Position numbers and translations under genes: made by a program
Shown here: positions 11,521 to 21,657 of the stretch, piece after piece
Position numbering within the stretch: position 1 is the stretch's first letter
Layout: each line of letters opens with the position of its first letter
The notes under the pieces: generated by a model
What the model was told of the DNA's origin: nothing
Seen by the model: the letters and a program-made list of their open reading frames with translations, nothing else
Databases searched by the model: none
DNA from: Takakia lepidozioides
Taxonomy: Eukaryota > Streptophyta > Takakiopsida > Takakiales > Takakiaceae
Assembly: GCA_030704615.1 (NCBI GenBank)
Contig: CM060734.1
Coordinates: 932,001-992,000, forward strand
DNA: 60,000 bases
Direction of reading: 5' to 3'

Positions 11521-12960
11521 AGAGGCCGCCACGGGAGTAGACAACCAACTACCTGATGCGAGTCTATTTGCACTGGAGGTGCAAGGAAATGCAGATGACT
11601 GGTTAGATTGGCAGTGGCCAATTAGATATTACCTTACTCATGGTCAGTGCCCACCCAGTTATGGGAAGGAACAAAGGAAGAGAATAGCTATCAAGGCTTT
11701 ACCTTACACTATGATAGGTGGCAGATTATATAAGCTAGGACCTGATGGAGTTCTGAAATGATGCTTGTACCACCATGAAGTAAATAAAGTTTTGGAGGAA
11801 GTTCATAAGGGAGTGGCTGGAGGTCATTTTGGAGAGGAGACTACCAGTAGGAAGATACTACTTGCAGGTTACTGGTGGCTTACTTTGTTCAAAGATGTGC
11901 ACAGGTATTGCAAGAGTTGTGATGAGTGTCAGAGGCTAGGACCTTTGCAAAGATCTAGGAAGATGGCTTTGCATCCGACGATGCCTACTGAACCATTTCA
12001 GAAATGGGGACTAGACTTTGTTCGACCAATAAACCCACCAGCCAGAAATACACAGAACAAGTATATAATCACAGCCACTGATTATATTACAAAGTGGGTG
12101 GAAGCTAAAGCTCTGAGGGATAACACAGCTAAGTCCACAGCAAGGTTCCTGTATGAGAACATACTTACAAGATTTGGCTGTCCCCTGGAATTTATTAGTG
12201 ACCAGGGAAGTCATTTCATTAACGAGACTATAGAACTATTGACTAAAGAGTTCATGATTGGAAGAGTACAACTTATTACCCACAGGGTAATGGGCATGCA
12301 GAGGCCACAAACAAAATACTATGCATTATCTTGGCTAAGATAGTCAATGCAAACAGAACAGATTGGGATACAAAGCTTCTGACAGCTTTGTGGTCATACA
12401 GAACTTCATATAAAGTCACAACCAAGTATACACCATTCCAATTAGTTTATGGTATAGAAGCTTTACTTCCAGTGGAATTCTTGTTATCTACCATGAGAAC
12501 TGAATGGGGAAGGAGAACGGAATTGGAAGATTCAATTAAAGTCAGGAAACATGAATTATATCATGTGGAAGAAGTACGTGTTGATGCAGCAGATAACATG
12601 ACCAGAATTCAGATGAAGAGAAAGGATCAATTTGATGAAGGTAAACTGAAAACTTTTAAGACGGGTGATTTGGTTCTATTGTTGCAGAAGAAGGGAAAGA
12701 TTAAAGCTTCTAAGCTTAAGTCACCATAGAAAGGACCTTATGTCATACAGAAGATGTATGACAACAACACAACCATGTTACAAACCATTAACAAAGAGAT
12801 GCTGGGAAGAGTCAATGCCAATAAGTTGAAGGGATATAGTGGTATCCATGACAAACCATTGCAACATGATTTGCATGTTGAAACACAGAAACAGTCACGG
12901 GCTGCACCGATAATACCAACGGAGTATGAAGCACTTGTCGTAAAGCCGAATGTGTATGGC
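11521..12960 (+). pseudogene. Gypsy-2 integrase, frame-broken
   Basis: The zinc-binding part has H-x-G-x-x-GGHFG and C-K-S-C-D-E-C (11800-11935). The core shows WGLDFV (first D, near 12012), FISDQGSHF (second D, near 12200) and, after a frameshift near 12265, NGHAEATNK with the catalytic E. The tail includes TPFQLVYGIEALLPVE and a GDLVLLLQKKGK module. Stops at 11758-11762 and 12727 add to the damage. It belongs to a different gypsy family from Gypsy-1/3: the tail has no PHD finger. Confidence 0.8.
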
Positions 12961-12974
12961 CTGAGCGGAGAACA

Positions 12975-13085
12975 CGGGTGTTTGCACAGTTATCACAGCC
13001 CATCGCAACATCACACAACCTATCACAGTTTACCATAGTTTGACACAGCCTGTCACAACCCAACACAGCCTACGCAGGTTGCACA
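12975..13085 (+). repeat. Short third CACAG block
   Basis: About ten degenerate decamers (TCACAGCCCA, TCACAGTTTA, ACACAGCCTG and others), clearly of the same kind as at 9110 and 17010. It lies between the integrase end and the gag-like gene, and may mark a decayed internal LTR. Confidence 0.7.
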
Positions 13086-13154
13086 GTCCATAGGGTCAGT
13101 GACAGGTGGACGCGGGTTAACGTCAGAAAAGTGGCCGGCAAGTGAAAGGACAGC

Positions 13155-16100
13155 TTGGAAGTCAAACTCGGAGAATGTGCCACTCGGACAGGGGAAGATG
13201 GGAGCATGTTTAAAATCGAACACGTGGCCACTAGGGCGAAGCACACCGCGGAGCATATATTGCAAAGTGGGTGTCATCATGCAAGAGGACAAACTGGGCC
13301 GTCAAAGTACCTACCCGGTACATCAGCCAAAACTATTTGTGGGCCCATTAATGCATTCAGGGCAAAGGTAACGGAACCCTTTACGTGTACAGAAAAGAGG
13401 GACCTTTGCCACATGTGCTATCCTAGTGGACATTCCAGGTGGGAATGTCCACTGAGGGAGGTAAAATTAAGAAGTTACCCAAGGAGACAACAGCCAATCA
13501 GGAGCGAGAATTTCATGCAGGTGGTTCCCTCCAAGAAACAAGAACAAGAAATTAGAAGAGTTATGAGCGGAAGAGTCGGGGTGGCTCCGAATAACCAGCG
13601 TCTCGACGGGAGGGGCAATCAAAGCTATAGCTTTGTAGCTATGGCGGATATTACAGACTACACATTAGCTTTACTTCTCACGCACTGGCGCAAGGACGGA
13701 CGGATTGAAAGAACATTCTCTCTTACCCACTATCTGCAAGCCCCACAAGCTTACACGCACTTACATGTTCCTTTCTGTGCCAACCATACCTTTATGCTCT
13801 ATGCCCTGCAAGCTTTCCGACAGCTGTTTCAAACAAGGCCTTCTTGTTTGTCTGGGATGAAGAGAGTTAGGGGAATGGAGGATATTAGGGTGAAGAGCAC
13901 CACGATTCTGCAGAAGCAAACAATTGCTACACCACAGGCAGTGCACCTGCTGAAGGAGTTGCGATTGGAAGGGCTGCTACGCAAGGACTGGTCCTTGCAT
14001 CATCGGAAGTATATGATTCAATTTATTTAGAACTTTGAGCCTCGGATAGGAGTTACCCAGGTGAGAGGAGTAGATATAGAAATTACTCCCCTGTACTTGC
14101 AACAATTGTTCGATTTGCCATCGGGTCATGTGGATGTGGATGATAGGGAATTTGTTCCAAGAAGGGAGTTTCTTTAAGACTCAAGGATATACCTGCACCA
14201 AGGCCGAATACCCAGGGCTAAGAGAAGTTGGCCAAATACTGAAGGTTCTGTTTGCCATGAACCAGAACCAACAGTACTTGAGCAGATCATTCACGGAGGA
14301 GATACTGAAAGCTTTGAGGGGAGAGGATGTAGCTTGGGCGGAGTTAATGTACAATGGTCTAGTGGAAGAGATGAAGCGGTTACAGGGCACTGCTGCTAAG
14401 TCTCCGATCATTGTGTCTGGCCCAGTCATTGCGCAAATTATTCTTGACTCTTGCATACTTGATGCACGAGAACGTAAGGAGATGGGAGTGTTTGAGACAG
14501 CAACCACTGCAATTGAGGAGCAGGGCTCTTCACATGGTGAAGGTGGATTGGAGGGGCAGCACCAGTCCAAGAGGCAGAAGCGGGATATGACTGTGGCAGA
14601 CCCACTAGCTTCAAGGAAACCACAAGATGATGTTTCCATAGCGCTTGCGTATGATGAGGAGCAGCAGCACAAGGGGTTGTTATTGCTGGAAGCACGGCCT
14701 TTGGAGAGGGAGGAAGAAGTCACCTCGATACCACAACCACCACAGCCAGATGACTCAGTTGTTCCAGGGGTCACTCAGTTAGTCCATGCTGTTACACCAG
14801 AGCCTATTGCTGTGGAAGGAGAAGGGTTGGACATTCCCACTACAGAGCAGGTAGTGGCAGAAATTGAGAAGGGTGACCTTCTCTATGAAAACTCTGGCTT
14901 GGTCAGGGAACCAGTGGTACCCAAGATGCAGAGTTTGTCCAAGCAAGTCCCTGTTGTGCATGTGATACCCAAACTTGTGGCGGAGGTTCCAGGGGTAGAA
15001 TGTAAGGGCACTGCAGCACATGTGGAGAATGAGGTCGTTCAGGAAGAAGATCTTGTGGGAACATGGCCTGAATGGTTGGTGAAACATCACACTGTGGAGA
15101 TTCAGGGGGACCATCAACAAGTTTCCCATGAAGACCCACAGCAGGCCATGCTTATGAGTTCCATAAGCATGACACTCAATTTGTTGGGCACTTATGTGAA
15201 ATCCCATGTTCCATCTACACAATTGGCAGCTTTGAGGGAGGAACTCAAGCAGGAGTTTGAGGCTAGAATTGCCACCGAGTGTGCAAATAAGGCGGATGTG
15301 GAGGCCAACCTCAAGTTGCAGAAAGAATTGGAGGACACGAAGGCTGCCCTGCAGCTGGCAAAGGGGAATCTAATTGAAGCGGGTCTAGAGCAGGAGAAGT
15401 TGCATGAAGCACATAAGCAACAGCTAACCAATTGCAGGTGAAGCATGAGAGCAAGTTGCAAATTGCCACAACTACTATAGACAATGTCTATAGTAGGATA
15501 GCGGAGTTACAGGATGATGTGGAAGGCCTGCAGACTCAAGTGGATGACCTAAGTTCTAATATTGACAAAAGAGTCTTTGTTCCTGAGGAGCAGCTGGTGG
15601 CTACTTATTTGCATGCCAGGACTCTGATTTTTCAGTCTTCTTCGCAGGAGGTGCAGGAGTTGTCAGTAGTAGGAAGGATAGTGGCGGCAATATCACAGCC
15701 CCCACAGCAGGTGGTTGACCCTGTTGATACCATGGCAAAGCCACAGTCTGAGGTTTGGGGGGATGTTGTTTTTAACCCACCGAGAACTCCTGCTGCACTG
15801 GAGTACAATCGGGCTATGATTATGCCCTTCAACCAAATTCCCATTGTGATGGATTTGGCTTGGAAGGAATTTAGTCCTCCACAGTCTTTGGCACATTATT
15901 GCCAGATCATGCGCATTTGGTTGCCAGTGGCAACTCGGACTAAGGTTCTTCCGAACAATCGACCCATTGAGGATCATCATTATGCAAGGTACTGGTCTGA
16001 GGCAGGCACCATGTTGAAGGAATTAATTGCTTTCCAGGTTGTTCATGGGTACATCTACACCAAGAACAAGGAAGTATCTAGTATTGTCATGGGTTGTGGA

Positions 16101-16780
16101 TTCTACTATGCTGCTTGTTTCATTGCGCGTTATCACATTGAGCAGCAGAAGATGCAATCACGATTTTTGAGTTATTCTAGTGGGGATAATTGGGTCTTAC
16201 CTTCAATTCCACCTCATATGTATCTGTATGATGCGAAAGTCATGATGCAGAAGGATTCCCAACTTTGTTCATGGTTTAATCTGGCTTGGAACAACTTGGC
16301 CAAAGAGAAATTGGGCCCTGATGATATTTTCTATAAGGGACATGAAGCCTGGAAATACTTACACTGTTCCAAAGTCATTGGCACACCTCTTACCTATATG
16401 GCAAAGGAGTTCAGGGAGTTCACACATTTTGCTTGCAAGCGATTAAAGCAAGTGGTACAGTTTAAGCTTCAGACATGGTGGGCCAACACTGTATGCCACG
16501 CAGGATTCCTGAGGAGCCACTTAAAGTTCGGCCACCGAAACACCTCAGGGCGGAAGATGATTATGATACTACTGGTTCTTCAGAAGAACCTTTTGACATG
16601 GCGGAGAATTATGCACTCCAGATGGCAGAGAAGAAACGACGGGAATCTCCTATGCCTGAGAGGTTACCTCGTTATCAACCACAGGAGGGTCAGACATTTC
16701 CATTTGGTGCTCAATCGCCTCCATCAGCCAGTGACAGGGCTCGAGCTCGCACACAAAGCCCTTCAAGAGACTCTCACTGA
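13155..16780 (+). pseudogene. Large gag-like gene (about 1200 codons), frame-broken
   Basis: Reading through an amber stop (14028), a frameshift near 14170, one near 15430 and one near 16470 gives one continuous product. In order: a CCHC zinc knuckle C-x2-C-x4-H-x4-C (CHMCYPSGHSRWEC, near 13412-13453); a DITDYTLALLL region; a VRGVDIEITPLYLQQLFDLP segment; QGYTC...PG and an LRGEDVAWAEL helix (14185-14360); a KR-rich linker; acidic and proline-rich parts; a long coiled coil (15200-15590); an unknown globular domain (15730-16450) rich in W, Y and H; and a proline/charge-rich tail ending TAA/TGA near 16780. The zinc knuckle suggests nucleic-acid binding as in Gag. It ends about 65 bp before the polypurine tract, an unusual position downstream of integrase. 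The copy at 1248-4394 shares its central part. Confidence 0.55.
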
Positions 16781-16846
16781 CATAAAGGTGCTCGCTCACA
16801 AAGGTTTGCTGATCCTAAACAGTAAACCGTGAGGACACGGCTTTTT

Positions 16847-16860
16847 GAGAGGGGGAGGGG
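16847..16860 (+). promoter_or_regulatory. Polypurine tract of Gypsy-2
   Basis: GAGAGGGGGAGGGG, three bases before the TGTTAGAGGG start of the right LTR. This is the expected plus-strand primer for reverse transcription. Confidence 0.75.
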
Positions 16861-16863
16861 TAA

Positions 16864-17396
16864 TGTTAGAGGGCTGTCTGGGACTTAGACACTTTTATGG
16901 GCTCTATGGGGTACCCTTAATTTTTGCGCAGACTTACGGATGGTAGATTTAGACCAACAGAGGTCTTAGGGGTGACAGACACATGCTTTAGGGGTGGTAG
17001 ACAGGTTTACACACTCAGTCACAGTCTTACACAGTCGTACACACCCTATCATAGTCTATCACAGCCAGACACAGCCTTACACAGTCTGTCACAGTCAATC
17101 ACAGCCTATCACAGTTAGTCACAGTCTATCACAGCTCGACACAGCTTCGCACAGCCAGTCACAGCCTGACACAGCACGACACAGCTCGACACATCTTTAC
17201 ACAGCCAGTCACAGCTCGGCACAGTCACAGCCCAACACAACTTGGCACAGCCCGTCACAACGTACGTAGGGAACGGTTGTGTGGGAACAGCTTGCAGATA
17301 GATTAAGGAGTGCAGCATCAGGGAGGGGATACACTTCATGGGGAGCACTTCTTTGTCATGCATGAGAGGAGATCAGGCGGAGAGCAAGAACGGGAG
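16864..17396 (+). repeat. Right (3') LTR of Gypsy-2, end truncated
   Basis: It starts TGTTAGAGGG after the polypurine tract, carries the CACAG array, then the GATTAAGGAGTGCAG and GGAGATCAGGCGG parts shared with the left LTR. It stops at about 17396, where an unrelated GGGGGGCTGCTATTTCATGAG sequence begins. No full CA end is present. Confidence 0.75.
17010..17265 (+). repeat. 10-bp phased CACAG tandem repeat (right LTR)
   Basis: About 25 decamer steps matching the left LTR array nearly base for base. It adds TCACAGTCTTACACAG at the start, which the truncated left copy lacks. Confidence 0.85.
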
Positions 17397-18118
17397 GGGG
17401 GCTGCTATTTCATGAGCCATGAGCCATGAGCGGCATGAGCCATGAGAGTGTCATAAGTGTCGAAAAAAACAATAGCAGGACTATTTTCCGGAAATGAGTG
17501 TCCGCGGGAATAGGGTTTAGGGTGTCACGGTCATAGGGGGAGAAGGACCTCCCGACGAAGGAGGTTCGGCAATGTTTTTTAGAATTACATATTGAAAGGC
17601 AATGTTTCGCGAATGGTAGGGTGGTACTGCTCTGTACAATGGGGGCCCATTTCAGCCTACCAGCCACTTGCAAAATCCACCCACACTCCCAATCCCAAAC
17701 GAAATGAGGAATGATGCATTTTGGGAACGATGGATACAGAATAGAACAAAAAGGGGGGCTGCTATTTCATGAGCGACATGAGCATGAGCGGAAAAAAAAA
17801 AAGCATGAGCAGACCATTGTGAGTCCACGGAAATAGGGTTAGGAGGCACGGAAATAGGGTCATGTGAAGTTGGAATGTGACACCAGTGGACTTGAAATGC
17901 AACATTTTATTGCAAATTTTGTGGCAAGCCACGTCTATACAAGTGTGTTCTAACTGTCATAGCCGGAATGGGCACTACTCTCCTACACCCTCCGAGGAAC
18001 TTGCCCCACCTTCTTCCTCATCCCCCTCATCCCCCTCATCCTCCGAGCTCTGTGATGCATCAGTTCCATTATGCCTCTCAAAAATCCCATCCTCTTGGGG
18101 GACTGTCCACCTCACCTC
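17396..18118. repeat. Diverged direct repeat with CATGAGC runs
   Basis: GGGGGGCTGCTATTTCATGAG occurs at 17396 and 17753, each followed by repeated CATGAGC/CATGAGCGG units and a similar downstream text (GAATAGGGTTTAGGG near 17510; AATAGGGTTAGG near 17830). The two telomere-like snatches may be chance. A TCCCCCTCATCC run is at 18020-18045. No gene supported. Confidence 0.5.
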
Positions 18119-18391
18119 CTAGGAATCTTCTGCATCTTCTCCCCCACTTTCCTCAGCTGAATCCAAGACAAATCTACGAGCCTGACGGGCTCTAATAGCT
18201 GCTGCCTCCTCCCTCATCTTCATTTTCTTGAGGTTTGCCTCGTCTAAAATCTGTTGTACACGACTAGGTTCGGAACACCTTCTAATGGACACCGAAGCAA
18301 GCCGGGCAACATAAGTAGGAAGGATGTAGTCCCTTTCTGGACTAGGCATGAAATCCCCCCTGGCAAAAAAATGCACGTTCCTCCTGCCCAT
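18119..18391 (-). pseudogene. Possible gene fragment with acidic tail
   Basis: A 90-codon frame whose upstream continuation is also open. It contains RRCSEPSRVQQILDEANLKKMKMREEAAAIRARQARRFVLD and ends in an acidic SAEESGGEDAEDS tail. The composition (basic helix, acidic end) is protein-like rather than random, but I do not recognise a family. It could be the end of a decayed transposase or host gene. The next 200 bp to the right has no matching frame. Confidence 0.3.
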
Positions 18392-18589
18392 GAACTGCGG
18401 TGTAGACGTCCCTCCTACAGTAAGAACAAATCCACTTGAAGAATGTCAAGACCAGCAGAAGCAGAAACGGTCTTTCAATGAAATAAAAGAGCGAGGGAGG
18501 TGCCTCACAAAATCAGGAGGCAACTTACAATGCGACCACTCACTCGTAAACCATTTTCGCCACCATTTTCCTAGGTTGGGCCCGAAAAT

Positions 18590-19749
18590 GGCTAAGTCCC
18601 AGAATTGACTGGGCGCGGAACTAGAAAAATGGCGCCGAATTTCCGGTTGCGGTTCCAGCCACCCTAGGGACTTAGCCATTTTCGAAGCCCTGAACTCGAA
18701 AAATGGCGCCATTTTTCCATTTTGGGGCTGAAAATGGCTAAGTCCCAGATCTGACTGCGCCCGGAACTGGAAAAATGGCGCCGAATTTCCGATTTTGCTG
18801 CCAGCCACCCTAGGGACTTAGCCATTTTCGGCATTTTTCCAGTTCGGGGCCAAGAATGGCTAAGTCCCAGATCTGACAGGGTGCGGAACTGGAAAAATGG
18901 CGCCGAATTTTCGGTTGCGGTTCCAGCCACCCTAGGGACTTAGCCATTTTTGGGGCCTTGAATTGGAAAAATGGCGCCATTTTTCCATTTCGGGGCCGAA
19001 AATGGCTAAGTCCCAGATCTGACTAGGCCCGGAACTGGAAAAATGGCGCCGAATTTCCGATTTTGGTGCCAGTCAGATCTAGGACTAAGCCATTTTCGGC
19101 CCCGAACTAGAAAAATGGCTTTTTTTTTGTTTTTTTTTCGGTGCCATTTTTCCAGTTTGGGGCCGAAAATGGCTAAGTCCCAGATCTGACTGGGCCCGGA
19201 ACTGGAAAAATGGCGCCGAATTTCTGATTTTGGTGCCACCCACCCTAGGGACTTAGCCATTTTCGGCCCCGAACTGGAAAAATGGCGACATTTTTCCTGT
19301 TCGGGGCCTAAAATGGCTAAGTCCCAGATCTGATAGGGCGCGGAACTGGAAAAATGGTGCCGAATTTCCAGTTGCGGTTCCAGCCATCGTAAGGACTTAG
19401 CCATTTTCGGGGCCCTGAACTGGAAAAATGGCGCCATTTTTCCATTTCGGGGCCGAAAATGGCTAAGTCCCAGATCTAACTGGGCCCAGAACTGGAAAAA
19501 TGGCGCCGAATTTCCGATTTTGGGTGCCAGTCAGATCTGGGACTTAGCCGTTTTCGGCCCCGAACTGCAAAAATAGCGTTTTTTTTTTTTTTTTTTTTTT
19601 TTTCAGCGCCATTTTTCCAGTTCGGGGCCGAAAATGGCTAAGTCCCAGATCTGACTGGGCCCAGAACTGGAAAAATGGCGCCGAATTTCCGATTTTGGTG
19701 CCAGTCAGATCTGGGACTTAGCCGTTTTCGGCCCCGAACTAGTAAAGGC

Positions 19750-19810
<61 letters not shown>

Positions 19811-19918
19811 CTAGTTCGGGGCCGTAAATGGCTAAGTCCCAGATCTGACTAGGCCCAGAACTGGAAATATGGCGCCGAAATTCAGATTTTGGTGCCAGTC
19901 AGATCTGGGACTTAGCCG
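18590..19918. repeat. Hairpin satellite of alternating inverted repeats
   Basis: About nine copies of GGCTAAGTCCCAGATCTGAC alternate with about nine copies of its inverse, roughly every 70 bp. A second inverted pair around GAACTGGAAAAATGGCGCC lies between them. Nearly every unit can fold back on its neighbour. Three T tracts interrupt it (near 19120, 19578-19603 and 19751-19810). The last inverse copy ends directly at the telomere repeats at 19919. Open frames read across it are products of the repeat. Confidence 0.9.
19751..19810 (+). repeat. Very long poly-T tract
   Basis: About 60 consecutive T inside the hairpin satellite, replacing the usual spacer between GGCCCCGAACT and CTAGTTCGGGGCC arms. 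Two shorter T tracts sit at the equivalent place in other units. Confidence 0.95.
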
Positions 19919-19945
19919 TTTTTAGGGTTTAGGGTTTAGGGTTTA
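19919..19945 (+). repeat. Telomeric TTTAGGG block, left edge of the array
   Basis: Three full TTTAGGG repeats plus a partial one, joined to the satellite on the left and to unit A on the right. The G-rich strand runs toward higher coordinates, so the former chromosome end lay to the right. Confidence 0.95.
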
Positions 19946-20115
19946 GCGTCAAAACAAGTGTAGCAGTACAACGCGGATGCACCGGGTGCAAGATAAACAC
20001 GATCCGGGCAAACAAGTTTTAGGGGGGCCAGTTATGCACCCCTGGAAAAATTTCAGATCCTGTGAATCAAAGCTGAAAGGAGAGATCCTGATAGACAGGA
20101 AACTAGAATAGAAGT

Positions 20116-20693
20116 ATGCGAGGTGTCCTGAAATGCAACTACAAACCTATGCAAGAGGCAAATGTGCGTATGAGAACTATTTCACTGGATGCACAGGAGA
20201 ATAAGAACCCTATCTCTGTTTTGCAAGAGAATGGACACACTAGGAACAACTTAGATGCAGATCTCACATGCACTACTCGAAAGGGAGTTTATGGCATAGA
20301 ATAGAAGTATGCGAGGTGTCCTGCAATGCAACTACAAACCTATGCAAGAGGCAAATGTGCGTATGAGAACTATTTCACTGGATGCACAGGAGAATAAGAA
20401 CCCTATCTTTGTTTTGCAAGAGAATGGACCACTAGGAACAACTTAGATGCAAATCTCACATACACTACTCGAAAGGGAGTTTATGGCATAGAACAGAAGT
20501 ATGCGAGGTGTCCTGAAATGCAACTGTAAACCTATATGCAAGAGGCAAATGTGCGTATGAGAACTATTTCACTGGATGCACAGGAGAATAAGAACCCTAT
20601 CTCTGTTTTGCAAGAGAATGGACACACTAGGAACAACTTAGATGCAGATCTCACATGCACTACTCGAAATGGAGTTTATGGCATGCCGTATAG
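20116..20693. repeat. 193-bp internal tandem triplication in unit A
   Basis: Three copies with periods 193 and 192, each from ATGCGAGGTGTCC to GGAGTTTATGGCA. Other units have one, two or three. The apparent 62-codon plus-strand frame in each copy is antisense to the element and I do not treat it as a gene. Confidence 0.9.
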
Positions 20694-20818
20694 ACACAGA
20701 GCACATAACAATGCAATGATCTAAAGCAGGGGATACAAACGCATCTAAAACTCGACAACTTCAAAGGGTGAGACCACGAGGCAAGATCATGCAAAGTAGC
20801 GAAGCCAAATCTTTATAG

Positions 20819-20862
20819 ACCCCAGACTAGTTTCGCTCAGCGCGTGAGCTCATCAGTGGGAA
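20819..20862 (-). ncRNA. Type I hammerhead ribozyme, unit A
   Basis: Minus-strand core CUGAUGA, stem II GCUCA/UGAGC (5 bp) with loop CGCGC, then GAAA. Stem III is minimal: 2 bp (AC/GU) with a UA loop. The cleavage triplet is GUC. Stem I is UGGGG with UCCCA. Predicted cleavage falls between plus positions 20825 and 20824. The very short stem III is typical of HHRs in Penelope-like elements, which often act as dimers. Confidence 0.9.
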
Positions 20863-20895
20863 AGAAAAGGAATGAGATACAAACCCCACCCCCCG

Positions 20896-20905
20896 CTTAT
20901 ATACT
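20896..20905 (-). promoter_or_regulatory. TATA box of family 1 (unit A; same place in all family 1 units)
   Basis: AGTATATAAG in sense. TATATAAG begins 47 nt upstream of the HHR core CUGAUGA, so a start about 30 nt downstream would place the ribozyme at the very 5' end of the transcript. Confidence 0.6.
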
Positions 20906-21469
20906 ACTAGGCGTGAACTGCCTCGTGTGGACAATCTTCCAGTGGATGTCTCGTGAGGAGAAAAACCATCCAACAGATGTCTCGTACGGAGAGAATAGTC
21001 CAAAAAGTCTCGGTGGGAGAAAGTCATCCAATGGATGAAAACAAGTTCTCGACAAGAGAGAACTAGATCCAAAGAATAAAAATCATCCAAATAGTCAATT
21101 GCATATATCTCAAATACAACTAACTCCGTGAGTTTATGACTATGCAACAACCAATTATGCTGAAGTTAGAGCATGTTGTGCAAAGTCGTAAGGGCTGAAA
21201 CCACTTCGAAAGGAACGCACAACTCGTAAGAGCTTTGCACACGCAGACCATCGCGCAACCATCGTCTTGCTAAAGCCTGCAGCTGTGTTGTCCTGAATGT
21301 GTCCAACCACGATCCCCACCTTCCGACCTCCAAGACGAAACACGGCTCGGTCTTCGTATTGTTGCCTCATCACATGAATGAGCAGCTTGGTCAAAAGAAT
21401 GAAGATCAACATCTGCCTCCATTACGTGAAGGCGATTAAAGATGTGTTGCAGCTAACACTATAAGAAAG

Positions 21470-21476
21470 TTTAGGG
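21470..21476 (+). repeat. Single TTTAGGG between units A and B
   Basis: Exactly one telomere repeat at the full-length unit junction. The same single repeat occurs at 36080, 39420, 44365, 45521, 47530, 48682, 50979, 52323, 53675 and 55026. Confidence 0.9.
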
Positions 21477-21657
21477 TTCACATAAAGCATCAAAACAAGT
21501 GTAGCAGTACAACGCGGATGCACCGGGTGCAAGGTAAACACGATCCGGGCAAACAAGTTTTAGGGGGGCCAGTTATGCACCCCTGGAAAAATTTCAGATC
21601 ATGTGAATCGAAGCTGAAAGGAGAGATCCTGAGAGACATGAAACTAGAATAGAAGTA

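Larger units (their letters stand above)
9110..17396 (+). mobile_element. Gypsy-2: decayed Ty3/gypsy element(s) with CACAG-repeat LTRs
   Basis: The left LTR remnant (9110 to about 9600) and the right LTR (16864-17396) share the CACAG array and the following TAGGGAAC...GCATGAGAGGAGATCAGGCGG stretch. Both are cut, the left one at its start and the right one at its end. Inside are an unknown ORF (9885-10451), RT end, RNase H, integrase, a second short CACAG block (12975-13085), a large gag-like gene and a polypurine tract. The inner CACAG block could be a remnant LTR, in which case two elements (pol-bearing and gag-like-bearing) are fused here. Confidence 0.7.
19946..21469 (-). mobile_element. 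Unit A, family 1 telomeric HHR element
   Basis: 1524 bp. RNA sense is leftward, shown by the ribozyme and TATA box. From the left: 3' end CGTCAAAACAAGTG, the AGGGGGGCCAGTT box (20021), three tandem copies of a 193-bp segment (starting 20116, 20309, 20501), HHR (20819-20862), TATA box, and the 5' part ending AACACTATAAGAAAG. It is followed by exactly one TTTAGGG (21470-21476). It has no RT or other ORF in sense; it is a non-autonomous member. Confidence 0.85.

Noticed and set aside
9110-17265. CACAG arrays as CRISPR-like repeats
   Set aside because: The repeat is only 5 conserved bases at a 10-bp step, in an LTR of a plant element. No spacer-repeat architecture.
18446-19437. Open frames of 88-143 codons across the hairpin satellite
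   Set aside because: They translate the repeat itself (FFQFRAPKMAKSL-type) and shift with repeat copy number.
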